A program made the position numbers and the translations under genes. DNA of 64,000 bases from Eubacteriales bacterium (lineage in GTDB: Bacteria; Bacillota; Clostridia; Christensenellales; Aristaeellaceae): NCBI GenBank assembly GCA_028693055.1, contig JAQUWD010000001.1:87222-151221 (forward strand), given 5' to 3'. Under the pieces are notes generated by a model, which worked only from the letters and a program-made list of their open reading frames with translations, was not told the origin of the DNA and made no database searches. Shown here piece after piece: positions 52,805-62,280 of the stretch. Position 1 is the stretch's first letter; every line of letters begins with the position of its first letter.

Positions 52805-53380
52805 TTAGCGATGAATCAGCTTATCCTCTGCTCTGATGGGACGAATCACCCTGCACGGATTCCCGGCTGCGATCATGCCTGCGGGCACATCCTTCGTGAC
52901 GACGCTTCCTGCACCGATCACTGCGCCTTCCCCAATCATCACACCGGCAAGGATCGTCACATCGCCCCCGATCCACACTTTGTTTGCTACATAAACAGGG
53001 GCGCAGACACACAACCCAGTTGCACGTTCGTCTGGGTCGAGCGCGTGATTGACAGTATAGACGCTAACATTAGGGCCGATGCGAACATCATCCCCGATAA
53101 CGATCTCCGCGTTATCCATTAAAATGCAGTTAAAATTGATGAACACACGATGGCCAATCGTAATGTTGCTGCCATATTCGCAATGAAAGTCGGGCATTAT
53201 GCGCACCTCATCCCCTTTGCTTTTCAGCAGTGCGTCAAGCAGCTCGTTCAGCTTCTGTACATTCTGCAAATCAGTCCGATTATAGGCTGTCGATAATGTT
53301 GCCGCCCTATCATACATGGCCACCATCGGCGCATCAAAGATATGTGGCAACCCCCGCTGGGATTTTTCGTATTCTGTCAT
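52805..53380 (-). CDS. Maltose/galactoside-type O-acetyltransferase (hexapeptide repeat)
   Basis: A 191-residue left-handed beta-helix enzyme. The N-terminal helical cap (YDRAATLSTAYNRTDLQNVQ) is the Mac domain. Hexapeptide turns include ITIGHRVFINFNCILMDNAE and VWIGGDVTILAGVMIGEGAV, and the catalytic His lies in YTVNHALDPDER. It transfers acetyl from acetyl-CoA to a sugar hydroxyl. It is 23 bp after a flavodoxin-fold gene on the same strand. Confidence 0.9.
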   Translation of the reverse strand: MTEYEKSQRGLPHIFDAPMVAMYDRAATLSTAYNRTDLQNVQKLNELLDALLKSKGDEVRIMPDFHCEYGSNITIGHRVFINFNCILMDNAEIVIGDDVRIGPNVSVYTVNHALDPDERATGLCVCAPVYVANKVWIGGDVTILAGVMIGEGAVIGAGSVVTKDVPAGMIAAGNPCRVIRPIRAEDKLIHR

Positions 53381-53403
53381 GCTGCCTTATCCTTTAGCTT
53401 ATC

Positions 53404-53937
53404 TCAAATACTTCTGCCAAGCGCAAATGCCTGCTGAGGATAGTCCGTCTGCTCAAGAGCGTTGGCATCACCGCAGCCAAGTGCGACAACCGTGCCTGCA
53501 ACCTGCCAATCAAGATACTTCGCCATATTCTCAAAGGAAGCGACAGCACCATTTGCGGATTCACGCTGATCATCGGCCAAAGCCACCATCAGCACAGCCT
53601 TTTTGTGCCCATGCAGTTCAGCATCATGAGCATAGAAGCGGTCGATGACGGTCTTCAGCTGCGCGTTGATGTCGTAGTAATAGATCGGCGAAACGAGCAC
53701 GACGGCATCTGCCGCCAGAAGCTGCGGATTGAGCAGCTCCATGTCATCCTTGAACGCGCAGCCCGCCTGTTCGTTGTGGCATTTTTCGCAGCCGATGCAG
53801 GGGTGAACCTTTTGGAACGCCGCATCAAAGCGAAACACCGTATGCCCGGCCTCGGATGCTCCCTTGACGAATTGATTTGCCAAAGCTGCTGTTGTACCGT
53901 TCTTGTGTGCACTTCCCGTTAACAGGACAATTTTCAT
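53404..53937 (-). CDS. Flavodoxin-fold NAD(P)H-dependent FMN reductase-like protein
   Basis: A 177-residue protein with KIVLLTGSAHKNGTTAALAN (flavin phosphate loop), CIGCEKCHNEQAGCAFKDDM (Cys cluster) and VVLVSPIYYYDINAQLKTVI. Similar to iron-sulfur flavoproteins and quinone reductases of anaerobes. It may cope with electrophiles or quinones. It lies between UvrA2 and an O-acetyltransferase. Confidence 0.85.
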   Translation of the reverse strand: MKIVLLTGSAHKNGTTAALANQFVKGASEAGHTVFRFDAAFQKVHPCIGCEKCHNEQAGCAFKDDMELLNPQLLAADAVVLVSPIYYYDINAQLKTVIDRFYAHDAELHGHKKAVLMVALADDQRESANGAVASFENMAKYLDWQVAGTVVALGCGDANALEQTDYPQQAFALGRSI

Positions 53938-53982
53938 AGTCGCTCCTCCTCAAATTGTGTTGCGTAAACGCCGTTATTCCAG

Positions 53983-56499
53983 TCACAAATATTTTCCTGT
54001 CACGCTTTCTGGGTTTGCGGCAACCTCTGATGGCGTGCCTGTTGCTACGACACGCCCACCGTCCTCGCCGCCGCCCGGCCCCATGTCGATGAGGTAATCG
54101 GCGTTGGCGATCACGTCCAGATCGTGCTCGATGACGATAACTGTCGCGCCATTCGTGACCAGCCGCTCGAACACAGAAAGCAGCGTGCGCACATCCAGCG
54201 GGTGCAGCCCGATGGTGGGTTCGTCGAAGATGAACACCGCATCCTCCTGCTGACGACCCATTTCGGAGGCCAGCTTCAGCCGCTGTGCCTCGCCGCCCGA
54301 CAGACTGGGCGTTTCCTCGCCGAGGGTCAGGTAGCCCAAGCCAAGCTCCTGCAAGACCTGCAAGCGTTGCCGCACGGTGGTCAGGTCGGCACAGGCGGTC
54401 AGCGCGTGCTTCACGTCCATGTCCATCAATTCGGGCAGGGAATAGGTCTGCCCCGCCTTGCTGATGCGCTTCACTTTTTCGGCTTCCTTGGCGTAGCGGG
54501 AGCCGTGGCAGTCGGGGCAGGGAATCTCCACATCGGGCAGAAATTGCACGTCCAGTGAAATCGTGCCCGTGCCGTCGCAGGTGGGACAGCGCAGCTTGCC
54601 CGTGTTATAGGAAAAATCACCTGCTTTGTAATCCGCCATCTTTGCATCCTGCGTCTTGGCGAAAATTTTGCGCAGCTCGTCATGCACGTTGGCGTAGGTT
54701 GCCACCGTGGAGCGCACGTTGATGCCGATAGGCGTGGCGTCGATGAGCTTCACCTGCCGAACGCCCTCCGCTTCCACCGCTTTCACATGGTCGGGCAGTC
54801 TTTTGCCATCAATCATGGCTTGCAGTGCAGGAATCAGACTTTCCAGAATCAGCGTCGTTTTGCCCGAGCCGGACACGCCCGTCACTACCGTTAAACGCCC
54901 CTTGGGAATGTCCACCGCAAGCGGCTTAACCGTGTGCAGCGCGCTTGTAGCAAGGCGAATGCGGCCAAGATCGAACATAGCTTCTGTTGATGCCTGCTTG
55001 CGCACATGGTGCTCTGCCTTGCCCGACAGGAACGGTCCGATCTGTGAAACGCTGTTACCTGATAATTCAGGAATCGTCCCCTGTGCAATAACCCACCCGC
55101 CGTCCGCGCCAGCTTCCGGGCCCATCTCCACGATCCAGTCTGCTTCGGAAAGAATCTGCGTGTCGTGATCCACCAGCACCACGGAGTTGCCATCGGCAAT
55201 CAGGTCGTGCATGACCCCCGTCAGCCCCACAATGTTGGAGGGATGCAAACCGATAGACGGCTCGTCCAACACATAGAGCACGCCCGTTGTGCGGTTGCGT
55301 ACCGCCCGTGCCAGCTGCATCCGCTGACGTTCGCCGGTAGACAGCGTGGCGGCAGAACGGTCGAGGGTCAAATAACCCAACCCTAAATCCAACAGCCGCT
55401 TGGCGACGGTCTGGAACGAATCGCAGATGGCTTCCGCCATGGGGCGCATCTCCGAGGGAAGGGAGTCGGGAACGCCCTCCACCCAACGTACCAACTCGCT
55501 CAGCGTCATGGTGCAGGCTTTGTCCAGCGATATGCCCTGCAAGCGCGGCCTGCGTGCTGCTTCGGAGAGCCTTGTGCCACCGCAGTCCGGGCAAATGCCT
55601 TGTTTGAGAAACTTCTCTACCCGCTTCATGCCCTTTTCGTCCTTGACCTTCGATAAGGCGTTTTCCACGGTATAGGTCGCGTTGAAGTAGGTGAAATCCA
55701 GCTCGCCCGCCTGATTACTGCCGTTCTTTGGCTTGTAGAAGATGTGCTTCTTTTCAGCAGGGCCGTGGAACACGATGTCACGCTCCTGCTGAGTCAACTC
55801 GGAAAAAGGCACGTCGGTGCGCACGCCCATGGCACGGCAGACGTCGGTCATCAGCGACCACATCAGCGTGTTCCATGGAGCGACCGCACCGCCATCGATG
55901 GTCAGCGATTCGTCAGGCACCAGCGTGCTTTCGTCCACCTCGCGAACCACGCCTGTGCCGCCGCAGTGCCGACATGCACCTTGGCTGTTGAAGGCCAGCT
56001 CCTCCGCCGAGGGCGCGGCAAAATGCACGCCACACTCCGCGCAGACCAGCTCCTGACCCGCAGCGACTGCCAGCGTGGGCGCGTGATCGTGTCCATTCGG
56101 GCAGGAATGGTTTGCCAGGCGCGAGAACATCAGCCGCAAACTGTTCAGCAGCTCCGTGCCCGTGCCGAAGGTGCTGCGGATGCCGGGCACACCGGGGCGC
56201 TGATGCAGCGCCAGCGCGGCAGGAACGTACAGCACCTCGTCCACCTGCGCCTTTTCCGCCTGCGTCATGCGGCGGCGGGTGTAGGTGGAGAGCGCATCCA
56301 GATAGCGCCGGGAGCCTTCGGCATACAGCACGCCCAGCGCCAGAGAGGACTTGCCCGAGCCGGACACGCCCGCAATGCCGACGATCTGGTTGAGCGGAAT
56401 ATCCACATCCACGTTTTTCAGGTTATGCACTCGCGCGCCGCGCACCTGAATCTTCTGCGGCGCTGTGACTTTGCTTCCAAAGGTTTTCTGTTCGCTCAT
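53983..56499 (-). CDS. Class II UvrA-like excinuclease ATPase
   Basis: An 838-residue double ABC ATPase. First Walker A GVSGSGKSSLALGVLYAEGS, second VTGVSGSGKTTLILESL; signatures LSTGERQRMQLARAV and LSGGEAQRLKLASEM; zinc-site cysteines in CPNGHDH/CAECGVHF, CPDCGG and CPTCDGTG. It is about 100 residues shorter than housekeeping UvrA, as in UvrA2/DrrC-type proteins that lack the UvrB-binding domain and often guard against DNA-binding drugs. Its ATG overlaps the stop of a MATE efflux gene (ATGA), which supports a resistance role. Confidence 0.9.
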   Translation of the reverse strand: MSEQKTFGSKVTAPQKIQVRGARVHNLKNVDVDIPLNQIVGIAGVSGSGKSSLALGVLYAEGSRRYLDALSTYTRRRMTQAEKAQVDEVLYVPAALALHQRPGVPGIRSTFGTGTELLNSLRLMFSRLANHSCPNGHDHAPTLAVAAGQELVCAECGVHFAAPSAEELAFNSQGACRHCGGTGVVREVDESTLVPDESLTIDGGAVAPWNTLMWSLMTDVCRAMGVRTDVPFSELTQQERDIVFHGPAEKKHIFYKPKNGSNQAGELDFTYFNATYTVENALSKVKDEKGMKRVEKFLKQGICPDCGGTRLSEAARRPRLQGISLDKACTMTLSELVRWVEGVPDSLPSEMRPMAEAICDSFQTVAKRLLDLGLGYLTLDRSAATLSTGERQRMQLARAVRNRTTGVLYVLDEPSIGLHPSNIVGLTGVMHDLIADGNSVVLVDHDTQILSEADWIVEMGPEAGADGGWVIAQGTIPELSGNSVSQIGPFLSGKAEHHVRKQASTEAMFDLGRIRLATSALHTVKPLAVDIPKGRLTVVTGVSGSGKTTLILESLIPALQAMIDGKRLPDHVKAVEAEGVRQVKLIDATPIGINVRSTVATYANVHDELRKIFAKTQDAKMADYKAGDFSYNTGKLRCPTCDGTGTISLDVQFLPDVEIPCPDCHGSRYAKEAEKVKRISKAGQTYSLPELMDMDVKHALTACADLTTVRQRLQVLQELGLGYLTLGEETPSLSGGEAQRLKLASEMGRQQEDAVFIFDEPTIGLHPLDVRTLLSVFERLVTNGATVIVIEHDLDVIANADYLIDMGPGGGEDGGRVVATGTPSEVAANPESVTGKYL

Positions 56500-57881
56500 T
56501 CTTCTCCGTCCAAGACTTCGACGCTCCGCCGAAGCATACCCCTTTTGATTTTTCTTTTGGCGATCGCTTCATAGGCGATGACGCATGGCAGCAGCGCACC
56601 TAACCACGAAAGCGGCGTTTCAATGCACGCGCCGTCAAAGCGCATTGCAGGCACCAACACAAAAGCGGAGAACACCCGCATCGCCAGCTCCATCAACCCA
56701 GCAAGTGTCGGCACAAGCGCGTACCCCAATCCTTGCAGCGAAAAGCGATAGATAAACAGCAGCGCCAGCACGAAATAGAGCAGGCCATGAGTAACCAGAA
56801 AGCGATACGACAGGTCAAGAATCTCGGTTCTGCTAAAGCCAATGAAGACGCCTGCTACCATTCTACCACCAATCAACATGAAAAGCGCCAGAAATGCGGA
56901 GAGAATGGCTGAAATGCCGACAGACTGTCTAACGCCGCTCAAAATGCGCTCGTGTTTTGCTGCGCCGATGTTTTGCGCGGTATAGGTGGACATCGCCATA
57001 CCCAACGCCCGCAGCGGCTCCACGGCGATCCCGTCGATCTTCTGGGAGACGGCGTAAGCCGCTACCGCCACCGTGCCCATGTCGTTTGTGGCATACTGAA
57101 TGAAGATCACCCCAAGGGAAATGACGGAGGATTGAAAACCGACAGGAAGACCGAATTTAAGATTGTGCAGCATGGCTTTCCCACTAATGCCGCCACGGTA
57201 ATCCTTCAGAGAAAGGATAGGCACCTTGCGAAGGATGTGGATAAAGCACAGCACCACCGCAAGAAGCTGCGACAGAATCGTAGCCAGCGCCGCGCCCGCC
57301 ACGCCCAGCGCCGTATAGCGGATCAGCAGAATATCCAACACAATATTGACGGCGGAGGCGATCAGAAGGTAATACAGCGGTGATTTGCTGTCTCCCAGCG
57401 CCCTGAGCGTATTGGCTAGAAAGTTATAGAGCACCGTAGCAATCATCCCGCCAAATAGTACCCGCAGATACCGATATGCGTAAGGGTAGATTTCCTCCGG
57501 CGTATGCAAAAGGCGCAGGAAGGAAGCCTCGCCCCAAAGCGCGCCCACCGTGAGCAGCAGCGTCGCAATAACGCTGATAATCATGTTGTGCAGATACTGC
57601 TTCTTGACATCACGCTCATCGCCTGCACCGAAGCTCTGTGCCAGCACGATGGACAGCCCGGAGGTCATGCCCAGCGCAAAGCCCGTAATCAAGCCGCTGA
57701 TGCTGCCCGTGCTGCTCACCCCGGCGAACGCCTCCACGCCCAACGTTCGGCTGACAATGAAGGTGTCAGCCATGTTGTAGAGCTGCTGAAACAGGCTGCC
57801 CGCCAAAATGGGCAGAGCAAACCGAATAATACCCCGATAGGGCTTACCAGCCGTCATATCGACGGCATGTTGATGCGCCAC
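56496..57881 (-). CDS. MATE-family efflux transporter
   Basis: About 461 residues with twelve hydrophobic segments. I start it at GTG (MAHQHAVDMTAGKPYRGIIR) because GGGAGG is eight bases upstream; a TTG two codons earlier is too close. Characteristic parts are FALPILAGSLFQQLYNMADT and the second-half repeat FGLPVGFQSSVISLGVIFIQ. It exports drugs or metabolites using Na+ or H+ gradients. It overlaps the downstream UvrA2 gene by four bases. Confidence 0.92.
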   Translation of the reverse strand: MAHQHAVDMTAGKPYRGIIRFALPILAGSLFQQLYNMADTFIVSRTLGVEAFAGVSSTGSISGLITGFALGMTSGLSIVLAQSFGAGDERDVKKQYLHNMIISVIATLLLTVGALWGEASFLRLLHTPEEIYPYAYRYLRVLFGGMIATVLYNFLANTLRALGDSKSPLYYLLIASAVNIVLDILLIRYTALGVAGAALATILSQLLAVVLCFIHILRKVPILSLKDYRGGISGKAMLHNLKFGLPVGFQSSVISLGVIFIQYATNDMGTVAVAAYAVSQKIDGIAVEPLRALGMAMSTYTAQNIGAAKHERILSGVRQSVGISAILSAFLALFMLIGGRMVAGVFIGFSRTEILDLSYRFLVTHGLLYFVLALLFIYRFSLQGLGYALVPTLAGLMELAMRVFSAFVLVPAMRFDGACIETPLSWLGALLPCVIAYEAIAKRKIKRGMLRRSVEVLDGEE

Positions 57882-57916
57882 TCGCAATACCTCCCTGTGG
57901 TCAAACGCTTGCAGAC

Positions 57917-58486
57917 TTATTCGGGAATATCATTCTCAATTTCCCGAATCACCTTAGCCGGTACCCCGCCCACGATGCAGTTATCAGGTATGCCCTTTGT
58001 GACGACAGCTCCGGCAGCGATCACCACATTATTGCCAATAGTCACACCGGGAAGGATCGTAACATTGCCGCCAATCCATACGTCGTTGCCGATACGCACA
58101 GGTTTGGCAATGCCCAGATGCTTCCTGCGCCCCATGGGCGAAAGCGGATGATTGACGGTGGTAATCAGCGTATTAGGGCCGATCATGACATAATCGCCGA
58201 TGGTGACAGGTGCAATGTCCAGAATCGTCACGTTGTAATTGGCGAGGAAGTTTTCACCCACACGAATGTTTCGTCCGCTGTCACAGTTGAACACAGGCAA
58301 CACCACAGGATTCGCGCCGACGGCACTAAACAGCTCCCTAATCACCGCCTCACGTTCCTCGGCGTGCTGCATTGGGATAGCATTCAGCTTCTGACATCCT
58401 TCAAGTGCGTGGTGCTTGCGCCCGTCCACCTCCGCATCCCAGAAATCATATTCCAGTCCGGCATCCAGTTTTTCGGCTTCCGTCAT
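57917..58486 (-). CDS. Maltose/galactoside-type O-acetyltransferase (hexapeptide repeat)
   Basis: A 189-residue enzyme from the ATG reading MTEAEKLDAGLEYDFWDAE, preceded by AAAGGGGCTGG. Mac-domain cap, then hexapeptide turns (VTIGDYVMIGPNTLITTVNH with the catalytic His, VWIGGNVTILPGVTIGNNVV). Similar in build to the other acetyltransferase in this region but clearly divergent in sequence, so not a recent duplicate. It lies 25 bp after the aldo/keto reductase gene. Confidence 0.9.
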   Translation of the reverse strand: MTEAEKLDAGLEYDFWDAEVDGRKHHALEGCQKLNAIPMQHAEEREAVIRELFSAVGANPVVLPVFNCDSGRNIRVGENFLANYNVTILDIAPVTIGDYVMIGPNTLITTVNHPLSPMGRRKHLGIAKPVRIGNDVWIGGNVTILPGVTIGNNVVIAAGAVVTKGIPDNCIVGGVPAKVIREIENDIPE

Positions 58487-58511
58487 CGTCTTTCCAGCCC
58501 CTTTCAAAATG

Positions 58512-59699
58512 TCAGTGATTCGCCCAAAGGTCGATGTTCTCCCCGATATACAGCTTCTCGTCTGCTTCCTGAATGAGCCGCATGATGGGCAGCTTTTGCG
58601 GGCAGGAGCGCTCACAGCTTCCGCAGTGCAGGCAATCACGGGGACTGCTCTTTTTGATGGCTGGATAATACTTCATGCGCGTCATGCGCGGATTGTGAAA
58701 CTGGTTGAGCATATTCAGGCAGGACAAGACCTCCGGGATACGGATGTCGGCGGGACAGCCCTTATCCGTGCAGTAATGACAGCCGGTGCAGCCAACAGGT
58801 TTTTTGCTTTCGACGATTTGCGCCGCCTTTTGCAGCATTTTCTGTTCTGCTTCGGACAGAGGCTTAAAATCCTCACCGAGGATCTTGACGTTTTCCTGCA
58901 TCTGCTCTAAGGTGGACATCCCGCTGAGAACCGTTACCACGCCTTCCAAGGATGCGGCATAGCGCAAAGCCCATGCCGCCGGACTCTGTGTGGCGTCTGC
59001 GGCATCAAAAATCTGCTTGACCTCCGGGTGCTGCGCGACGGTGGCCAGCGTTCCTCCCTTGATGGGCTCCATGATGATGACCGACTTATTATATTTACGG
59101 CAGATTTCGTAGGTTTGATAGCTACCGCCGATCGCCGCCGCACCGTTCGTGTGGTGGTCATAGTAGTTCGCTTGAATTTGAACCACTTCGATCTCCGGGT
59201 GTGCGGCAAGCACCTTCTCCAGATTTTCTGGGTAGCTGTGAAAGGAGATTCCGATGTGCTTGGCGCGGCCGCTGGCTTTGAGCTGCTTCATGAAATCCCA
59301 TACGTTCAGCTTGTCCACACGTTCCAGCGAACCGGGGTTTCCCAGCGCATGGATCAGCTCCAAGTCCATAGTATCGGTGCGAGCGTCGTGCAGCTCCTTT
59401 TCAAATGCTGCGTGTGCAGCATCGATGGATTCCAGCGTTCCGTCATAAAAGCATAGCTTGCCAACGAGGATATAGCTTTCGCGAGGATACTTGGCAAGGC
59501 ATTGCCCGATGACCAGCTGGGAGTCGATATAATGCCACGCGGAATCAAAGTAATTGATGCCGTGCGCCATCGCATAATCGAACATCGCCTGACACTCATC
59601 CATGATGTAATCGCCGTTTTGATTTTCCGGCAAGCGCATGCAGCCAAAGCCCAGCTTCGGAACGGGGCGTCCGAACAGCGAATTAATCGCACTTTCCAT
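58512..59699 (-). CDS. Aldo/keto reductase with C-terminal 4Fe-4S domain
   Basis: About 395 residues; I start at MESAINSLFGRP, nine bases after GGAGG. The AKR barrel shows LGFGCMRLP, NYFDSAWHYID (catalytic Asp/Tyr) and ELIHALGNPGSLERVD. The C-terminal ~90 residues carry CTGCHYCTDKGCP and CLHCGSCERSCP, two cysteine clusters for iron-sulfur centres. This architecture is common in anaerobic Firmicutes and probably uses ferredoxin-linked electrons. Substrate unknown. Confidence 0.9.
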   Translation of the reverse strand: MESAINSLFGRPVPKLGFGCMRLPENQNGDYIMDECQAMFDYAMAHGINYFDSAWHYIDSQLVIGQCLAKYPRESYILVGKLCFYDGTLESIDAAHAAFEKELHDARTDTMDLELIHALGNPGSLERVDKLNVWDFMKQLKASGRAKHIGISFHSYPENLEKVLAAHPEIEVVQIQANYYDHHTNGAAAIGGSYQTYEICRKYNKSVIIMEPIKGGTLATVAQHPEVKQIFDAADATQSPAAWALRYAASLEGVVTVLSGMSTLEQMQENVKILGEDFKPLSEAEQKMLQKAAQIVESKKPVGCTGCHYCTDKGCPADIRIPEVLSCLNMLNQFHNPRMTRMKYYPAIKKSSPRDCLHCGSCERSCPQKLPIMRLIQEADEKLYIGENIDLWANH

Positions 59700-59701
59700 T
59701 T

Positions 59702-60628
59702 TCATTCTCCTCCCTTGGTAAGCCATTCGTTGTATTCTTCCATGATCGCGCGCGGAGAACCCGCGATATAAGACAATTCGGGAATGTCAGGGCGCTTTTG
59801 AATCAGCATTTCATAAGCGGGTACGGAAACCACGCCCGCGCCGCAATGAAGCATCACAGGTTTCCCGACGGGAATTTCATCGAAGCGTTCTTCCAATTCA
59901 TCGTGAGGAATCCATAATGCGCCTGTGAAGCCGGGTGTGATCTTCCACTGTGCCGTATTGACTTGAACAATCACCAGATCGGGCGTATGCTCCATATATT
60001 CAAGGGCTTCGTCAGGCGATAATCCGCCAAGCAGCCTTTGCGTGCCGGAATCTGACACATCGCTGGGCGCAGTATATTCGGCTTTGACGTTCATAATCAT
60101 ATCGCGGTTTTCTTCTGTATCCTCCGAGTAGACGGTTGAAATAGCGATGTCACGGTTTTCGCTGGAGCCAAGCGTAAAGCTACCACTGTAAACCACATTG
60201 CTCGACCAGTACAGCGTTGCTTCCAGAAAAAACTTGTATTCGCCGTGTGGCATTGGGTTTCCGTCTGAGTCTGTCCCGTCCCATACGATCTCCTGTCTGC
60301 CGGTTCGCGGCGTGGCGCTTGAGATGGAGTCCGTCTCCGCATCGCTCCATGTGTCGGGTTGAGCAGCTTTGACCCAAGCGGACAGGCTGTCCTCACGAGT
60401 CTGATAGCCGCCGCTTGCCGTAAAGGACGTGACAAACAAGGTGCGAACAAAGTCGCCGTTCGCCGTTTCGATCCAAGCTGCAAATTGGTTGGACGCGATG
60501 GTGCCGGCATGGTTGTAGTCAAAGGAAAGACGCAGGGTGCCGTTTTGAGCTGCATCATCTGCCGTTGCGCATCCACACAGCGTGCAAAGGCATAACAGCA
60601 TGGTGAAAATCGCGATCCATTTCTTCAT
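59702..60628 (-). CDS. Lipoprotein with DUF2271 and rhodanese-like domains
   Basis: About 308 residues from the ATG reading MKKWIAIFTMLLCLCTLCGC; the lipobox is LCGC with Cys 20. Residues ~30-175 resemble DUF2271 (RLSFDYNHAGTIASNQFAAW, then EIVWDGTDSDGNPMPHGEYK). Residues ~200-305 are rhodanese-like, with the active-site Cys in PVMLHCGAGVVSVPA. Rhodanese domains move sulfur or act as phosphatase-like folds. This extracytoplasmic pairing may be linked to periplasm-type redox work. It is 2 bp upstream of the aldo/keto reductase gene. Confidence 0.8.
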   Translation of the reverse strand: MKKWIAIFTMLLCLCTLCGCATADDAAQNGTLRLSFDYNHAGTIASNQFAAWIETANGDFVRTLFVTSFTASGGYQTREDSLSAWVKAAQPDTWSDAETDSISSATPRTGRQEIVWDGTDSDGNPMPHGEYKFFLEATLYWSSNVVYSGSFTLGSSENRDIAISTVYSEDTEENRDMIMNVKAEYTAPSDVSDSGTQRLLGGLSPDEALEYMEHTPDLVIVQVNTAQWKITPGFTGALWIPHDELEERFDEIPVGKPVMLHCGAGVVSVPAYEMLIQKRPDIPELSYIAGSPRAIMEEYNEWLTKGGE

Positions 60629-60803
60629 TGTTGCTAAACTCCTTTGGGTTTTCTTCTCATGGATGGATTTTGTCCGCTTTATCTGCCGACATGAACAGTA
60701 TACAAGCAGTGGCATTTCCTTACAGCGCCGAATCATCATGAAAACACTGGCATTTTCTCATACGCTGTGCTATGCTTGTGCAAAGAAAGCATGGAGGTGC
60801 GTT

Positions 60804-61511
60804 ATGTTTGCAGATAAAGTAGCCGTCATTACAGGCGGCGCACAAGGCATCGGGAAGGCCATTGCCGAGATCTTCCGCCAAGAGGGAGCAAACGTATGCG
60901 TGATTGATAAGCAGCCTGGCGGTTTCTTTACCGGCGATCTGGCGGACAAAGAAACGCTTGAGCGCTTTGCCTGCAAGGTTGTGGACACCTATGGCCATGT
61001 GGATTATCTCATCAACAACGCGCTCCCTGTCATGAAAGGAATCGACACCTGCTCCTACGAGGACTTCGAGTATGCCCAGCGCGTAGGCGTGACCGCGCCG
61101 TTTTACCTGACCAAGCTGTTCCTTTCGGCTTTTGCAGAGGGCGCAGCAATCGTTAATATTTCTTCCTCGCGTGACCGCATGAGTCAGCCGCAGACGGAGA
61201 GCTACACCGCCGCAAAGGGAGGAATATCTGCGCTGACCCACGCGCTAGCCGTTTCTTTGGCAGGACGTGTCCGCGTCAACAGCATTTCGCCCGGCTGGAT
61301 CGACAACGCCTACAAGGAATACAGCGGCTCTGACGCGCTTCAGCAGCCATCCCATCGGGTCGGAAATCCCATGGACATTGCCAATATGGCGCTGTATCTG
61401 TGCTCTGATAAGGCTGGCTTTATCAATGGCGAAAACATCTGCATTGACGGAGGTATGACCCGTCAAATGATCTATCACGGCGACTGTGGCTGGTTGCTCA
61501 ATGTAGAGTGA
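60804..61511 (+). CDS. Short-chain dehydrogenase/reductase
   Basis: A 235-residue Rossmann enzyme from the ATG after GGAGGTG. TGGAQGIGKAIAEIF is the cofactor loop, NNALP replaces the usual NNAG, NISSSRDRMSQPQTESYTAA holds the catalytic Ser and Tyr with Lys following, and INGENICIDGGMTRQ is the C-terminal motif. Acidic residue CVIDKQ after the second strand favours NAD. It is transcribed away from the DUF2271 lipoprotein gene. Substrate unknown. Confidence 0.9.
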   Translation: MFADKVAVITGGAQGIGKAIAEIFRQEGANVCVIDKQPGGFFTGDLADKETLERFACKVVDTYGHVDYLINNALPVMKGIDTCSYEDFEYAQRVGVTAPFYLTKLFLSAFAEGAAIVNISSSRDRMSQPQTESYTAAKGGISALTHALAVSLAGRVRVNSISPGWIDNAYKEYSGSDALQQPSHRVGNPMDIANMALYLCSDKAGFINGENICIDGGMTRQMIYHGDCGWLLNVE

Positions 61512-61513
61512 AA

Positions 61514-61561
61514 CAAATGCGCACGCTCCGAAATAAAAACGGAACGTGCGCCTATCATTTG
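61514..61561. terminator. Bidirectional terminator hairpin between convergent genes
   Basis: GCGCACGCTCCG and CGGAACGTGCGC pair with one mismatch, extended by CAAATG/CATTTG on the outside. It lies between the SDR stop and the stop of the converging gene. Confidence 0.7.
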
Positions 61562-61562
61562 T

Positions 61563-62231
61563 TCACAGGCTGATGATACGCAGCAGCTGCTTCTCTGTGG
61601 CGTTCGGCCAAAGGCGCGATAGGTGCGTAAGGAGCTTCTGTCGAGATTCCTCCGGCGTATTCTCCGATACCTCATCCATGAAGTCTGCTTCAAAGACATG
61701 CTCGGGGATGTCCACCCGTGCCAGTCCCCAGCCATACGCTTTGCCAAAACGGTCATGGGCGTACTCGAAGTCTGTGGTGATCACATACCCCTGCATTTGC
61801 AGGCGCGTCAGCACACTATCGAAGGATTTCTTCGGACAGCCGCTGCGCCACTTCAAATTACGGGAGAGCATTGAATTAGCAGCAGCCAGTGTATCGTATA
61901 CCGCCTTGGCGCCATGCGGAATTCGTCCGTCCGCATAGGCTTCGGCAAAGGAAAGCCCATTGCGGCGGACATTGGCAAAATCGGGATACCAGTCTCTGCT
62001 GATATACCCCGCCTTGCCCTTGAAGAACTTGCCATAGGCACATCCTGATGCTTGGATCGCCGGCCCTTTCCATTCCCACGGCCCGTCCGTACCATCAACG
62101 AACCAACGGTCGGCAGGCGTACATTCCTCCACAGAAAAGCCGCGCACCTGTCCTGCGAAAAAAGGCAGGAAGCCGATCTCATTCACCAGAGCGGCCAGCG
62201 CATCTGCCGATTGAAGCATAGGAAGTTGCAT
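61563..62231 (-). CDS. AlkZ-related hypothetical protein
   Basis: A 222-residue cytoplasmic protein from the ATG reading MQLPMLQSADALAALVNEIG, with AGAGGTG upstream. PWEWKGPAIQASGCAYGKFF and KAGYISRDWYPDFANVRRNG are recognisable conserved blocks of a Firmicutes family annotated as AlkZ-related. The middle (SFDSVLTRLQMQGYVITTDF) looks like a winged helix. A DNA glycosylase function is not shown. It stands between the SDR terminator and the DUF362 gene. Confidence 0.65.
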   Translation of the reverse strand: MQLPMLQSADALAALVNEIGFLPFFAGQVRGFSVEECTPADRWFVDGTDGPWEWKGPAIQASGCAYGKFFKGKAGYISRDWYPDFANVRRNGLSFAEAYADGRIPHGAKAVYDTLAAANSMLSRNLKWRSGCPKKSFDSVLTRLQMQGYVITTDFEYAHDRFGKAYGWGLARVDIPEHVFEADFMDEVSENTPEESRQKLLTHLSRLWPNATEKQLLRIISL

Positions 62232-62280
62232 TGTAATCACCTCTTGCAGACAGCATAGCGCAGAGGCGTGCTGCTGTCAA

